DNA from: Welwitschia mirabilis
Taxonomy: Eukaryota; Gnetophyta; Gnetopsida; Welwitschiales
DNA length: 24,407 nucleotides
Reading direction: 5' to 3'
NCBI GenBank assembly: GCA_051453625.1
Contig: JBOZIK010000001.1
Coordinates: 116,802,069-116,826,475, forward strand
Part shown: positions 1 through 12,059 of the stretch, piece after piece
How the letters are laid out: the number at the start of each line of letters is the position of its first letter
How positions within the stretch are numbered: position 1 is the first letter of the stretch
Notes under the pieces: model-generated
Databases searched by the model: none
What the model was told of the DNA's origin: nothing
The model's input: the letters and a program-made list of their open reading frames with translations, nothing else
Translations under genes and position numbers: made by a program

Positions 1-540
1 TAACCACTACCTTTTTGAATGAACTTTATCGAGTTAATACATTTTGTCATGCATCTTTACTTAGGTAGTGTTATGATGTTTTTCTTTGAAGTTTGCTATG
101 TTAGTACTTAGCATAGGTAAACACTCTTTTTCTTGTTTCTTACATCTATTTCCCCTCTGATTTTCTTCTGTTTTCATGCCTACTCTTTTCTAGTCATTTC
201 TGCATTTTCTTCTTTTTTTTGGGACTTTACTCATTTGGTAGTTTTCATTCTAGTCATTTTTGCATTTCTCTTTTTCCTTAGGATTTTTCATTTGCATTAG
301 TTTAGGCAATTCAGAATGCATTATATATTTTAAGTGGGGGACAGGTCACACATATTTTCAGTATTTCTGATACAAATTTTTTTGATTATGAGAAATTATT
401 ATTACAAGTCCTCCTTTCAAACCAGTTATTGATACAAAATTCCTTGATTTTTACATGATTATCTTTGCATTGACTATTTATCATAGTGAGGAGCTAATTA
501 TCAATATTATTAATTAACAAAATGTTTGATTTCTGTCATA
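1..540 (+). other. Noncoding 3' part of an LTR retrotransposon, probable
   Basis: No reading frame of note is present. The stretch is T-rich and holds a partly duplicated phrase (TAGTCATTTCTGCATTTTCT near 193-212, and a close copy near 251-270). It ends in a polypurine-like tract at about 331-341 (TTAAGTGGGGGA). Such a tract normally lies just inside the 3' LTR of Ty3/gypsy elements and primes plus-strand synthesis, so I infer the untranslated 3' end of such an element. No gag or pol remnant was seen. Confidence 0.4.
329..342 (+). promoter_or_regulatory. Polypurine-tract-like motif 1
   Basis: The text reads TTTTAAGTGGGGGA. AAGTG followed by a G-run is a common form of plus-strand primer site beside the 3' LTR of plant Ty3/gypsy elements. 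The U3-like GACGAC/GATGAT segment near 575-615 follows it. The LTR boundary itself is not evident. Confidence 0.4.
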
Positions 541-569
541 GGTTCCAGACCCTAAAAATCTTTTGAGAA

Positions 570-620
570 ATCTATCATCCCCATTATTGTCCAGACGACA
601 ATTTCAGATGATCGATTTCA
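570..620 (+). repeat. U3-like GACGAC/GATGAT-rich segment
   Basis: The segment contains ATCATCCCCATTATTGTCC followed by AGACGACA and AGATGATCGA. Near 2,204-2,245 a close relative reads CATCATCCCCATCATTGTCT and then GGATGACAG. Related GTCTAGATGAC motifs occur at about 1,276-1,300. I infer short enhancer-type repeats of the U3 of this LTR family. Confidence 0.4.
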
Positions 621-792
621 CTGATACTTTACAGGTATTTTGCAGTTTTTGAATTTTTTAAAAATTTAGTCTATTATTTATATATGTTTCAAATTTTTGT
701 TAAATACTTTCTTTAGGTATCCTAGCTGTTTTTATTATCTAAAAGTTAGCTTGCAAACATGGTTTACCACCTGCTTTGACAGGGACTGACAA

Positions 793-806
793 AGCTAAGT
801 GGGGGG
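793..806 (+). promoter_or_regulatory. Polypurine-tract-like motif 2
   Basis: GCTAAGTGGGGGG is a second polypurine-like tract, about 465 bp after the first. Because it lies directly upstream of the better preserved LTR copy, it is the better candidate for the primer site of that LTR. Confidence 0.45.
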
Positions 807-1023
807 CTATATTGCATTACCAACTTATGTGTATTTGATAGGGTATTATGAGTTGTTTTGCAAATGAATTGATAGATAAATGCTTAATTCATATGACAAT
901 CGAGAATCAAGATGAACAAGACGAAAACATGTAAATTCTAGATAAAACACAAGCATTTCATGTAGATATAGACAAATATCATTTTGAATAATGATTCTTG
1001 CAGACAACAAAGAAATTGCACTG

Positions 1024-1121
1024 NNNNNNNNNNNNNNNNNNNNNNNNNNNNNNNNNNNNNNNNNNNNNNNNNNNNNNNNNNNNNNNNNNNNNNNNNNNNN
1101 NNNNNNNNNNNNNNNNNNNNN
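1024..1121. other. Assembly gap, 98 N
   Basis: A run of 98 unknown bases inside the U3 of LTR copy A. Any reading frame crossing it is meaningless, and the true length is unknown. Confidence 0.99.
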
Positions 1122-1417
1122 TATCTATAGACATCATCGTCCATATCATCATCTAGACGTTATTAGAGAACAACATCTCCAAACTAGTTGACAACACTTC
1201 ACAGGAAAATCATTAGCAGTTAAACTAGAGCAGACTCAGAGTTCCAATCATCAATCCTCATCATCTCCTCTTTCGTCTAGATGACAATCGAGATGACACT
1301 ATTTTCCTATAGTTTTACCAAATGTTTTCCCGAGTTGTCGCCTCTTTATTGTGACTTTTCCTTGCATGTTAGCTAGAGTTTTTCCTATGCTTTTATGTCA
1401 GTTACCTTTTCTTTTTT

Positions 1418-1434
1418 GTCTATAAATAAAGGTC
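1418..1434 (+). promoter_or_regulatory. TATA box of LTR copy A
   Basis: TGTCTATAAATAAAGG is a strong plant TATA box. It sits between the U3-like and R/U5-like parts of the LTR, and a weaker equivalent (CTTATAATAAAC) is at the matching place in copy B. Transcription would start about 25-35 bp downstream. Confidence 0.55.
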
Positions 1435-1904
1435 TTCCCCTTGATTCCTAGTCATCTTCGACAGTAACTGACATTCTTGTGATAGAAGATCTTGGGACCA
1501 AAGAACCATCTTGTAATTCAGAGAGATGTTACCTTGGTATTGAATGGTGTATCCTCCATTGGAAAATGACTAATTTGTGATACAGATGTCTTTTATGCTT
1601 TTTAATATGAATTATCCTTTTTTCAATAATTACAGGAACTTATCCCTCATAGTTTATGTTGTTTAAGATTCGTGACAGGTTTCTTCTATTATATAGATTA
1701 TGATGGTAGCCTTTATCAAGGTTGAGCTTGATTAGATTAGGTGCATTATTATTTCTTTTCATAGAGTATTTTTGCATCATTATTTCAATTCTATGCATTG
1801 CAATTTATTTCAGTAGATTAGATTTACATATTTATTTCTCAAAATTAACTCTGTATTATCCATACTATTGTCATTCGACGGAATTATGACATTCGGATCA
1901 CTCA

Positions 1905-1914
1905 NNNNNNNNNN
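1905..1914. other. Assembly gap, 10 N
   Basis: A short run of N at the 3' end of LTR copy A, exactly where the LTR/internal boundary and primer-binding site would be expected. It is a different size class from the gaps of about 100 N, so it was probably introduced by another assembly step. Confidence 0.99.
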
Positions 1915-2189
1915 AGCGTGCTATATTTGTGCATCTTATTTGTAATTAATAGGATTTAAATCAAGGCATGAAACATTGCATAAATTCACATTGCAACAAT
2001 AGGATATTTTAAGTGCTTTTATAGGAGATTTAGATAGGTTTAGGTGGAGTTTTAACAATAATGAAGAGTTAATGCAATCATTATAAAAATATATAATATT
2101 TGGCATATTTGAAGGCATTTAATATTAATTCTAATACTTAACATTCTAACTAGAAATTTGATAATTGAAGAGATAATTTAGCTTAATAA
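1915..2189. other. Unassigned spacer between the two LTR copies
   Basis: AT-rich sequence with no coding signal. It contains GTGCATCTTATTTGTAATTA, which resembles a phrase near 2,945 inside copy B (TTGCATCTTATTTATAAGCA). It may therefore be more retroelement DNA of the same family. Confidence 0.3.
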
Positions 2190-3112
2190 AAGAACTCTAA
2201 AGCTCATCATCCCCATCATTGTCTGGATGACAGTACTAGATGACTACATAATAAAGTTAATAAGGATGTTAAATAGACTGGGCTGAAAGCTAATATGGAT
2301 TCATTCTGATGTGGCATTGTCTCTACATCATTTAGATGACATACAAAATAACAATGCATCTAATTTTAACTAATACATTAAACTTCACCTAACTATAGCA
2401 AAGCATCATGCATCCGTATTTGGTATTACTAAGATTTCATCTTTCTATTATTAGGATGTTTCTTATAATAAACATATCCTTTACCCTCACTCCAACTTTC
2501 ATCTTCTTTGGTACTTGAAAGTCATGTGATAGGAGATTGAAGGGAAGGAGGTCCATCCATTGTTGCAGAGAGAAGTATTTCTTAGTGTCAGGTTGTGTAT
2601 CCTCCATTGAGGTGTTTCTACTTTGTAACACAATGTTGATTTAAAATTAATAAAAGTTTGCTGTAGTTTTATTATGTGCATCTCCCTTATTGCTTCTTTA
2701 TAATTAATCTAGATAATGAGGGAAATCTTTGTTAAGGTTGACATTGGTAGTTTAGTATTTGCATTTCATTTCTTATTACATTTTTATAACTAGAATAGTT
2801 GCATTTCATTATATTCTATTCGATGTGCCTTATTGCCTACATTAATTAGGATCTACTAATGGTATTTGTTGATAGGTTATGAGGGCAAATCTTAGTGACA
2901 AAGGTCAGTAGTTGAATAGATGTATTACTTAAAGTAGTTTTTATTTGCATCTTATTTATAAGCATCGCATTTTCATTTCTTTTGCATTTTATTTTTGCAT
3001 TATTTTTGTTTCTTGAACTAAAATAAAAAATACCAAAAATATTTACTCAAATCAATTCTTTAACTTTGAGCCTAGTGCCTTCGATGGATTACAATATTCA
3101 GGTTAACTCTTG
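2190..3112 (+). mobile_element. LTR copy B, diverged relative of copy A
   Basis: The order of landmarks repeats copy A: GATGAC-rich U3 at about 2,204-2,340, a TATA-like CTTATAATAAAC at about 2,461, then TGTGATAGGAGATTG, CAGAGAG and the exact 15-mer GTGTATCCTCCATTG at 2,595-2,609. The 3' end, CCTTCGATGGATTACAATAT at about 3,078, corresponds to the TTCGACGG end of copy A. The TATA-to-15-mer distance is almost equal in both copies. Copy B is about 150 bp longer between the 15-mer and the 3' end. It is more AT-rich than copy A, which fits greater age. No internal coding region is attached, so it may be a solo or truncated LTR. Confidence 0.55.
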
Positions 3113-3129
3113 TATATATTAATAAATAA

Positions 3130-3960
3130 GTAATTTAAAAAAAAGAGAGAGAGAAAAAATAAGTGTTTCCTTTTTTTTTAAAAAAAAAGGTGGAAAAAAC
3201 CCTTACTTAGCATATTCATATAGGAAAGCCATTTATTATTAAATGCCTTCACTTTTATGAAGAATATGCACCTTCTATATTAAAGACCTCTACTTTTATG
3301 AAGAGCTTATACAATTGATAGGTAAAAGTTCTTTACGTTTGTGGATAAGGTATTCCTTGTACATAGGCCTTCTTATCATCATGATTAACTATAGATGGCA
3401 TGTGCCTCTACTAGACATCACTATGAAAACTAGATAATTAACATCAAAATGCATTGGATGTACTAGTTTTGGAAAATCAAAACCCATATAAGTATGAATT
3501 TTTATAGGAAATCACTAAATAATATATGGATATATAAATATTTAAGTATTCTAATATTTGGGAGAAAAACAAAATTTAGAAAAGAAAGAAAAAAAAAGGA
3601 AAAAATATAATACAACATATGAGGATGATAGACACTCTACATGATGCATATCTCCATGGTGCATTTACACTATGTGAATAATATGTTATGCAAAAAATAT
3701 TCACTTTATGAGGAGATACATATTATATAGAATGAAGGCCTCCATCTCATTCTAATTTATGATGGAAATGATACATGTATTTATTTGGCCCTACTCATGA
3801 AAATAAAAAAACTATCATAAGAATGTACTAGGTATATTAGTTTTGAAAAAATAAAACTTGTATAACCATTAATTTCACAAGGAATAACCTGATTGTATAT
3901 GAAAGTAATTCATGAACATATTCATAAGTACAAATAGGCTACAGTTGGACACATTATTTA
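3130..3960. repeat. Two-unit diverged tandem repeat, about 420 bp per unit (copy A head)
   Basis: Each unit opens with a purine tract (about 3,138-3,195 and 3,555-3,605). A segment with short phrases like GACACTCT and CCTCC follows. The unit then has a phrase of the type CATGAAAACTA, GAATGTACTAG, AGTTTTGAAAAAT, AAACTTGTATAA (about 3,420-3,490 and 3,795-3,865). A similar pair starts near 8,870 and 9,275. Identity is low and was judged by eye only. Confidence 0.45.
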
Positions 3961-5874
3961 TTACCACATATCCCTAACATATATTTACCCATGGCTACTA
4001 GATGGATATGTATATGATTAACTTGTTTTACTAATAAGGAACTTAAAGTATTTAATGTAATAGATTCTTAGCAAGTTTAGGTATGCATTTGAAAAAATTT
4101 GTTCTTTTAATATAACATTTCTCTTATTGCTGTGATAGATCTACAAGTTTGAAGTACCTAAATAGTGGAAACACATTATGATCATGTATACGAGGAACTA
4201 GATTATATCCTACCATATATGTATTTAAAGTTTTAATCAAAATAAGTTATCATAATGTAAAATTATTTTTAGTTTATCTAAATAATTAATCATTGTGTTT
4301 GTTATTTTATGTTTTAAGTAGGATAAACCTCTTATCTAGGTAATAAAATTAGAGTCTTACCTTATTAACATTACCATGAGTAATGCATTTTAATGATTTA
4401 GATTGAATTCATAAATTTAGGTATGTTTCATCGCTTATTTTAGTGATTGCTTTTGAGTTATATGTAATTGTAGATTAATACAGATGAAGAAAAAAAATGA
4501 CATAAGACCTCATTATCATCTCATTTTCATCACCTTCGCAATAAAAAAAACAAACACATCGTAAAGCATAATTATAAATTTAACCTTAATTAATATCATC
4601 TTAGATCTTTAATGTTTATTTTCACATCTCAATTAATGGTCTAGATTTATCATATAGTTTATAAATATGATCAAATTCTAGCACCATTTTATCATAGCTT
4701 TTGTCATTCATGCAGTAATTTGAATTAGCTACATCACATCTAACCTTATTACGCTTCATTTGCTACCACCTGATGACTTTATTAATAAATAATAGACATC
4801 ATTATCTAGATGTTATTTGATGTTTAGCTACTCTTTTTAGAACTCAACTCCTAGAGTTTTAACTACTATAATCCTTTCATGCAATACTTATTCTTGATTA
4901 TAGTTGTGTCTACATGAATTTCTTTAATTCTGTTATTCAATTTTATCTAGAATTGCATCATTACCATCTTAGCCAAAGCCTAGCCATGACATATAAACTT
5001 TGTTTTAAAATTGTAATAGATAAATAATAAAAATGTTAAGCTGACATAGAAATTTAATTAGTAAGGAATATTTCAAGTAGTGGCTAACCTAACATGTTGT
5101 TTTTTAATTGATTAATTAAAGAGAATAAATTAGGGACGTTTATTATAGACGATAAGAAAGACATATTTCCAAGAAGAGAGTAAGAAATTCTATGCCAACC
5201 TATTCATTTTACATATGGGTAAAAAGGAAAAGGGCTTAAAAAAGGAAATGTATGAATGAAAATGTAGGACAAATGGGAAATATATTACTTTCACTTTAAC
5301 TTCTAAAACTACTCAGTTATCTAATCTTGATTTTTTAGCTTTTGATCTAGAAAATGAGTTATCTTTATTATGTGATGAATTAGACATTTAGTATGTCCTA
5401 AACAGGAAGGCAACCATTTCTTATAAATATATATTTAAAAATTAGCTAGCATTATTTAGATTTATCATCTGAAATATATACTCCTTCTCTTATATTACTG
5501 ATGCCAATGCCTCTATTTTTTTCCTTCATATCTATTATTCATAATAATAAATCTTTCAGAGGATGTAAATTTATTTTTCATTTATTAAAAAAGGTAAAAT
5601 GGAACACTAGATATCTTCTCCTTTTCATTATCATTAGTGATATTAAAAGGCATGTTAATAATTTTTATATTGAGGGATGAAATGGGAAGATCATATATTA
5701 CATTAGTAATGAATAGGTCACACAACTATAAAGGCATAATTGACTAGTTTAGGAACCTAGAAATTAAGTTAAATCCTTTAATACATAGGAACACAAGAGC
5801 TTAAAGGAAGAGAAGATATTGCCTTTACATCCATCACATTATAGAGCTATGATTCTAGAGCCTAATTCCATTTA

Positions 5875-5979
5875 AGAGGAGAGAGAAAGAGAGAGTTTAT
5901 AGAGATCACACTTCTAATACATAGAAATATTGTGTGATATTATTCTTTACTCTTTTCTCTATCTCTTTCTCTCTCTTCT
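5875..5979. repeat. Imperfect GA/CT fold-back
   Basis: A GAGAGAGAAAGAGAGAG arm at about 5,879-5,895 faces a CTCTATCTCTTTCTCTCTC arm at about 5,957-5,975. Between them, ATCACAC (5,905-5,911) faces GTGTGAT (5,932-5,938). The whole can fold into a long imperfect hairpin. It lies in a part of copy A (about 5,700-6,070) for which no partner was found in copy B. It could be a degenerate microsatellite pair or a small fold-back element. Confidence 0.35.
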
Positions 5980-7479
5980 ATCTATTTTTTTCTCTATTGC
6001 TTTCCTATTTTCTCTACTATGTGTAACGTTTCTCTTCATCTTATACATAATATTTAGTAAGTAATAGTAAAAAATTATTTTTCTTTGCGTATAAGATGAC
6101 TATGATATTTTTGAACTTTCTAATTCAATTTAAACCCTAGGGTAATGATAATTTACTTTTTTATTTTTATTTTTTATGAAGGTGTATTAGGAAGATAAAA
6201 ATTAGCATTGTCTTTAACAATTAGATTAAAATCACCCATATTACATCAAAATTAACTTTTTTAATTTTGTTAAACTTTAGAAAAAATAAAAAGTTTAGTT
6301 AAGGGAATGATAATTTTCATGATGAATTCAAATGCTAACTTTGTACTTTATATGACTCTGATGTTTTTTGCTAATATATGATGAAACCATAATTTGGTAA
6401 GCAATAATTCAATTATTAATATGGTATAAGGATAAGATACATAAATTTTATAAATTTAAGAGAATATTTATAATACTTCAATGTAGAATATAGCAAAGGT
6501 TATAAAACGGATAGTTAGGAGAGGTATTCACACTTAAACTTTTAAATTTTAGACCCTTTAATTTTAACAAATAAATGTATTTTTTAAGGCTTTATGTACC
6601 ATATTAGTGATTAATTTATTACTAATCATGTTTATCTATTAAGTAATAAAATTATAATTATGAAGTAATACTTTGTATTATTTTGTCTAGAGGACAACTA
6701 AAGCTACTTAGCATTTATGAAAGCTAATTTAGCTAAGGAATACATTATCACTATCAAAACTACATTACTACTAGTCCTGAGGTAAGTGAGTTTTATACTT
6801 CAGACTATTCAAGCAAATGCTAAAGTAACTTATCCACCTTATAGTATAGTAGTATAATAGTTTATGATGATTAAAGAACTACATACCTATGTCCTACCCA
6901 AGAATATCTATTGTTATTCATCTATTACATAACAAGGACATATCAATAGATATAATTAGTCCTAAGGAGAATTTTAAATGATTAGCCTACATCAAGGGTG
7001 ATTCATTTAAGCATTTAAGCATTAATTAATTAATTCATTCATTTAATCTCTTAATACCCATTCATCTATAATTGATATTAAGACTTATGGTTCATTATAG
7101 AACCATTTTTTTAATCACCCATTAGGACTCTTTCATTTCTAGAATTTTAATGATCATGATAAGGTCTTCTCTTATCATGAGGTTTTAAGCTTGCTTTATG
7201 AGAAACAAGCTATTGATTTTGCATATTTTATGTTATTACTTGGATATAAACCCTCATTTTATATTTTCTATATTGATTGCATCATTCATAAATGTATCTC
7301 AATCTATGATTAAAGTTTCTTTAGTTTGCATCTCTGATTAAATTAAGATTATTAGCTATGTATTAGCATATTATAAATGTTATTTTATACTTTTAGAATT
7401 GATCTTTAAATGGTTTGCATGGTTTATAATATTAATATATTAGTAGATCATATATTTTATACTATCTTAATGTTTTCTT

Positions 7480-8869
7480 ATATTTCATTAAAGAAATGAT
7501 ATTTATTTCTTGTAGTTTCTTTGCATTAAAAGTATACATGATAATAATTTATTGTTTATTTGAAAAACCAAGTTGTAATTAATGGAATATTTCTTAATTA
7601 GCTAAGATTTACATGATATATCATCCTATGAATAGCTATTCTAGATTTCTAGAAGAAGATATTAATTTATTATTAAACTAATTTCCACTTCTCATACTCA
7701 ACGTAAACTCATAAAAGAATTAAAACATCTTCAAAATATTTAAAATTCCCCTATAGTCCTTATGAGATAATGATAATTAGGGTCATATATACTATAACAT
7801 AAGCTCTAGTTTCATACTTTAAATTTGCTACATATACCTTGACCAGTATGATACATCATTTAGAGATCATAATCTATTATAGAAGTTAAAAACATAGCAA
7901 GCTATCTTGCTATAAGTTGAAAAATTTTATTATCTTATTAATTTTCTAGTCTTAGAAATGGAAGATAACTCAAATCAATTTCCCCTTATTTTAATAAAAT
8001 CATTCTTAGGCATCTTTAATTTTTTATTAATTGTGGAAATAGAGTAGTAATGATTCACATGGAAATATGACTACAAAGTTATAAGTTTTCAATGCACTAC
8101 AAATAAATCTCATTGATAACTTTAAATATGTAAACTTAATTAAGACTAATGAACTAGCATTGAACATGACTCTAATTATACATTAATTATTCCTTTATTA
8201 AATACACTTAAAAAATAGGACCATCTTAATAACTGCACCTGTAGAAAACCTTTTAAACCTAATGACCTAGTCTCACTATATAATTTGAGACATCAAAAAA
8301 ATTTCTAATAAACTTACATCTAAATGGATGATACATTTTAAATTAGTATAAGTATTTATTCATCATGCTATTATAACTTTAAGCCTCAAGAATAAGTATT
8401 ATTTTAATGTTAATGGCTAAAGACGTAAACTATTTCATGAATATATTAAAGTCATGGCTTCAATACTTTCTTTCTTATCCTATAATTATAGGTTGTATTA
8501 AATTTTTTTAAAAAAAGTTAAAATAAGTTAAAATTAATTTTACTTGAGAGATTTAACTTTTAGTGATGTTAATTTTTAGATTTTATTTTTTGCTAAAAGT
8601 TGTAACTATGGTCAGTATGAGGATTACTTAGTTCATCATATAAAACTTCAATTATTTGATGACTTTTCATAAGTGGTTTAATTAAGAAATAATTTGTTTA
8701 AGGAATTATTAAGCAAATATTTTAGCTTTTATCTTCTATGTCATAGCTAATATTATATACAAACTTTGAAGTTATTATAAGTCTCAAACATGTCCAAAAA
8801 GGATCTTTATATGTAGGTGTAATAGTTTTGTACTTTAAAGATATCACTAAAAACCTTTATATGATATTT
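7480..8869. other. AT-rich spacer, no gene seen
   Basis: No coding signal, RNA gene or clear repeat was found. If the 5.7-kb duplication was tandem, this is the tail of copy A. Its partner in copy B would then lie beyond the LINE block, from about 14,260 on. A weak match supports this only for about 7,430-7,500 against 14,315-14,385. Confidence 0.3.
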
Positions 8870-11800
8870 TAAAAAAAAGAAAAATAAAATAGAAAAATTG
8901 AGATATGTTTTCATGGAAATGATACATATGATAGAAAACAAAAAGCTTCATGTTTTCCATTTATCTTCATGAAACAAAGTATATATGTAGACTTTCTAAT
9001 CATCAATATATGTTATGGAGAAGATACATGTGTGTATATGAAAACCTCCTTAGGAATGATGACCTATTTTAAAAATGAAACATAAACAGAGAAGTTGTGA
9101 GAGGGGGGATGGTTCTAATAAGAAATATCTCAAAAAAATAATAACAAGTGAAAGCATCTCCCTATGAAGGGAACACCTATTTCTAAAGACATCCACTTTT
9201 ATAAAGTAGGCATATTGGAAACATTTACATTATATAAAAAGAATATTTTCATGTTAAATATAGCTTAATTTCCAAAAGAAGAAAAAGGGAAAGGGGAGGG
9301 GAGATAAAAAGAGAGAGAAAGAGAGAGAAAAAGAGTGAAATTAAAAAGAAAATTAATCATATAAGAAAGATAGACATTCTATAAAAACCTCCACGATACA
9401 TTAATACTATGGGGATGAGACACTTTATAGAAGACATCTATTCTATAAATAATACAAATATTATAAAAATTAAAGATCTACATATCATTTAATCCATTAT
9501 GATTATGTCATATGTCTCCACCAAGCATTACTCATGAAAACTAAGAAAGAAACATGGGAATGTGGTAGTTATGCTACTTTTAGAAAATGAAACTTATCTT
9601 GAGTGTTACATTCCATGGGTCATGACTAGATGATATGTGGAAGAATAGATATTAAAATCTTCATTAGTATAGTTGAATCATATGTGAAAATTTCCTAATC
9701 ATCACACTCATGATATATGCTACCCTAGAAATACTATATGAGGTACAGATATCCATATTTGATGATTTGTTTCATTCATGAGAAAGTTGGAATGTCTCAT
9801 TTGATACATACATGACTAGGTTAGATGAGATTTTTATAAAATATTTTCCCTTTAATGAAACCTTTGTTTTATGTTTATAATAAAACTATAAGTGTGGAGT
9901 ATCTTAATAGTGGAAATACATTATAATATATGAATATTAAAAATTAGATGAAATTGTATCACATTAGTGTGTAAAGTATCAGTTAAAATATATTTTTAGA
10001 CTGTAAAGTTATTTTTAGCTCATTTATTTGATTAACTGATCACATTGTTTTATTTATTTTATGCTTTAGTAGAATAGGCTTCTTGCTTATGTAATGAAAA
10101 TTCAAGCCTTGCATAACTAAAAGCAACATAAGTAATGCATTTGAATAAGTTGAACTAGATTCATAAATCTAGATATTATTTATCAATAATTTTATGATTA
10201 ATTTTAAATTATGTATGTGATTAGGATTATTACAAGAGAAAGACAAAAATGTCAAAAACCAAAATCACATCTCAATTTCCTCATTTTTCCCATCAAATGA
10301 AATAAATAATATACACAATCTGAAATTCATCCTTAATGCATCTCATATTTAATCTTAACTATACATCTTCTTGTTTAAATTAATATTCTATAATTAGCTC
10401 ATCTCAGATAAAAATGTTGCTTTTGCTAAAATAATTCCACTCTAGAACTAGACTAATCTTTCCATGTTACCTACTTCCATTATCACTAGTACTAACATTA
10501 GATCCACCAACATCACCATCATGTTTAGTTTATGCATATTACTATCAATTAATCTAGATGTTCATTCCTACCACATGCTACCTATCATACCAAATTTTTA
10601 TGGCTTATGTTCATACTGATTGATGCCTTAGTCAAATTTCTTAGCACCACCATTCTGTATATCCACTATCACTCATTACTAGTTTCATTCTTATGGTTGC
10701 ATCCTATTTTTACACCATTTCATTGTAAATTGAGGGCTTCCCCTCATAGGTTATGCTACTATTATTTCTTTTGAAATTGTTAGTTTTTTACTCTAGTTGT
10801 GCTATCATTATCAAGAGTGAAAACCTCACATTATTATCTATGTTAAAGATTTTAGACATTTCTATTTGTATTTAATATTATATTTTATTTTTTTGGCATT
10901 GACATCCTATTTAATTACTAAACTCTAAGTAAAAACCATGATGTCTTATTGATCTATATATCTTCCTATGAAAGAAGCATTACGATAGTAGATCACCTAG
11001 CATGTCATAGTCTATGTTAAAAAAATGGATTGAATAAACTAGGAATTTGTAATAGATAAGAGTGGAAAAAGCTATTTCCTAACAAAAGCCATAAAATTTT
11101 GCATAAAACTATTCATCTATTTTATGCTTATTCTTTGTCCTTAGATCTCATTTAATTTCTATTATACAAAATGAATAGAGTCTTAATGTATGTAAGTCCT
11201 CTTCAATCTTCTGAAATATGTAGAGGAGGCACTAAAAATCAACCTATTACTATCCTCATTAGTTACATCCTTAAATTTATACTAACTTTTTAACCCATTC
11301 TAACATTTAGAATAATGTAAAGTTTTTTTGGGGATGTACATCATTAAAAATTTGAAAAATATTTGTCATCTTTTGTCTTAACATAACATAAAACCACTCT
11401 TTTTTTTTAAACATTGTTATATTTTAAAAAGTTAAAACTTTAAATTTTCAATGAAAATATGAAAATTTCAAATGAAATCAAATTTAAAGAGTTAGAAAGC
11501 TTTTTCCCCCTTATAGTCTTATAAGTAAGCATAATTTAGTATAACATATGAAAAGAATCTAAATGTAAGTCAAAGGTTTTTAAGCTCATTTAATCATTTA
11601 TCTTTACATATAAAATTAATACTTTGAAAAATTTAAAAATTTGTACATGAATGTTTTAACTTAATTTTATACATGATTTCATAAGAAACTAGCAAAATGT
11701 TGGTTAGGAGTTGTTTTTACACTTGAAATTTTACATATTTATCCCTACAAATAGTGTAAATAATATATTTTAAGGATATAAATATTGAAAATTAATATTA

Positions 11801-12059
11801 ACTTCTAATTAACCAATCCTAACCCTTATAATTTCTAAATTGTTATTAAAAAAGGTTGATACTTGGAATTTACCTTATAGGTCATTATGAGATGCATATC
11901 CTTCAACCTACATGAACAACCCAAGATGATCAACATTATAATCTTGATGTATAATACTAATTACATTCTTCTAAAAGATAGATCTTAGAAATTTATAATA
12001 CAGATTAATTAATGCATTACTTAAAAATATTCATAGAATGGAAATAAAGTTAAATTGAT

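Larger units (their letters stand above)
807..1904 (+). mobile_element. LTR copy A of a Ty3/gypsy-like retrotransposon (approximate borders)
   Basis: This block has the order expected of an LTR. A polypurine-like tract at 793-806 lies upstream. A U3 rich in GACGTT/GATGAC motifs runs to about 1,400. A TATA box (TCTATAAATAAAG) lies at about 1,420. An R/U5 follows with TGTGATAGAAGATC, CAGAGAG and GTGTATCCTCCATTG (1,547-1,561). The 3' end reads CATTCGACGGAATTATGACA at about 1,872 and runs into a gap. A diverged copy with the same order lies at about 2,190-3,110. CG dinucleotides are more common here than in the flanking DNA, so this copy looks younger. The gypsy assignment is an inference. The left border is uncertain and a 98-N gap interrupts the U3. 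Confidence 0.55.
3130..7480. repeat. Copy A of a large ancient direct duplication
   Basis: Landmarks recur in the same order in copy B. Pairs (A then B) are: GATAGACACTCTAC 3,628 / GATAGACATTCTAT 9,368; GTAAAATTATTTTTAG 4,257 / GTAAAGTTATTTTTAG 10,003; AGTAATGCAT 4,379 / 10,131; GAATAAATTAGG 5,123 / GAATAAACTAGG 11,032; GTTAGGAG 6,514 / 11,703; ATTAATTAATTAATTC 7,021 / 12,248; CTTATCATGAGGTTTT 7,171 / 12,359; AATCTATGATTA 7,301 / AATCCATGATTA 12,448. The offset stays between about 5.15 and 5.9 kb. There is no coding signal. I do not know what the unit was: an old tandem duplication, or two copies of one noncoding element. Confidence 0.55.

Noticed and set aside
938-1191. Short open frames on both strands around the first gap
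   Set aside because: They are open only because unknown bases contain no stop. The flanking sequence is LTR U3.
1936-2681. Three small - strand frames of about 60 codons
   Set aside because: They lie in the spacer and on the opposite strand of LTR copy B, show no family resemblance and have AT-driven residues.
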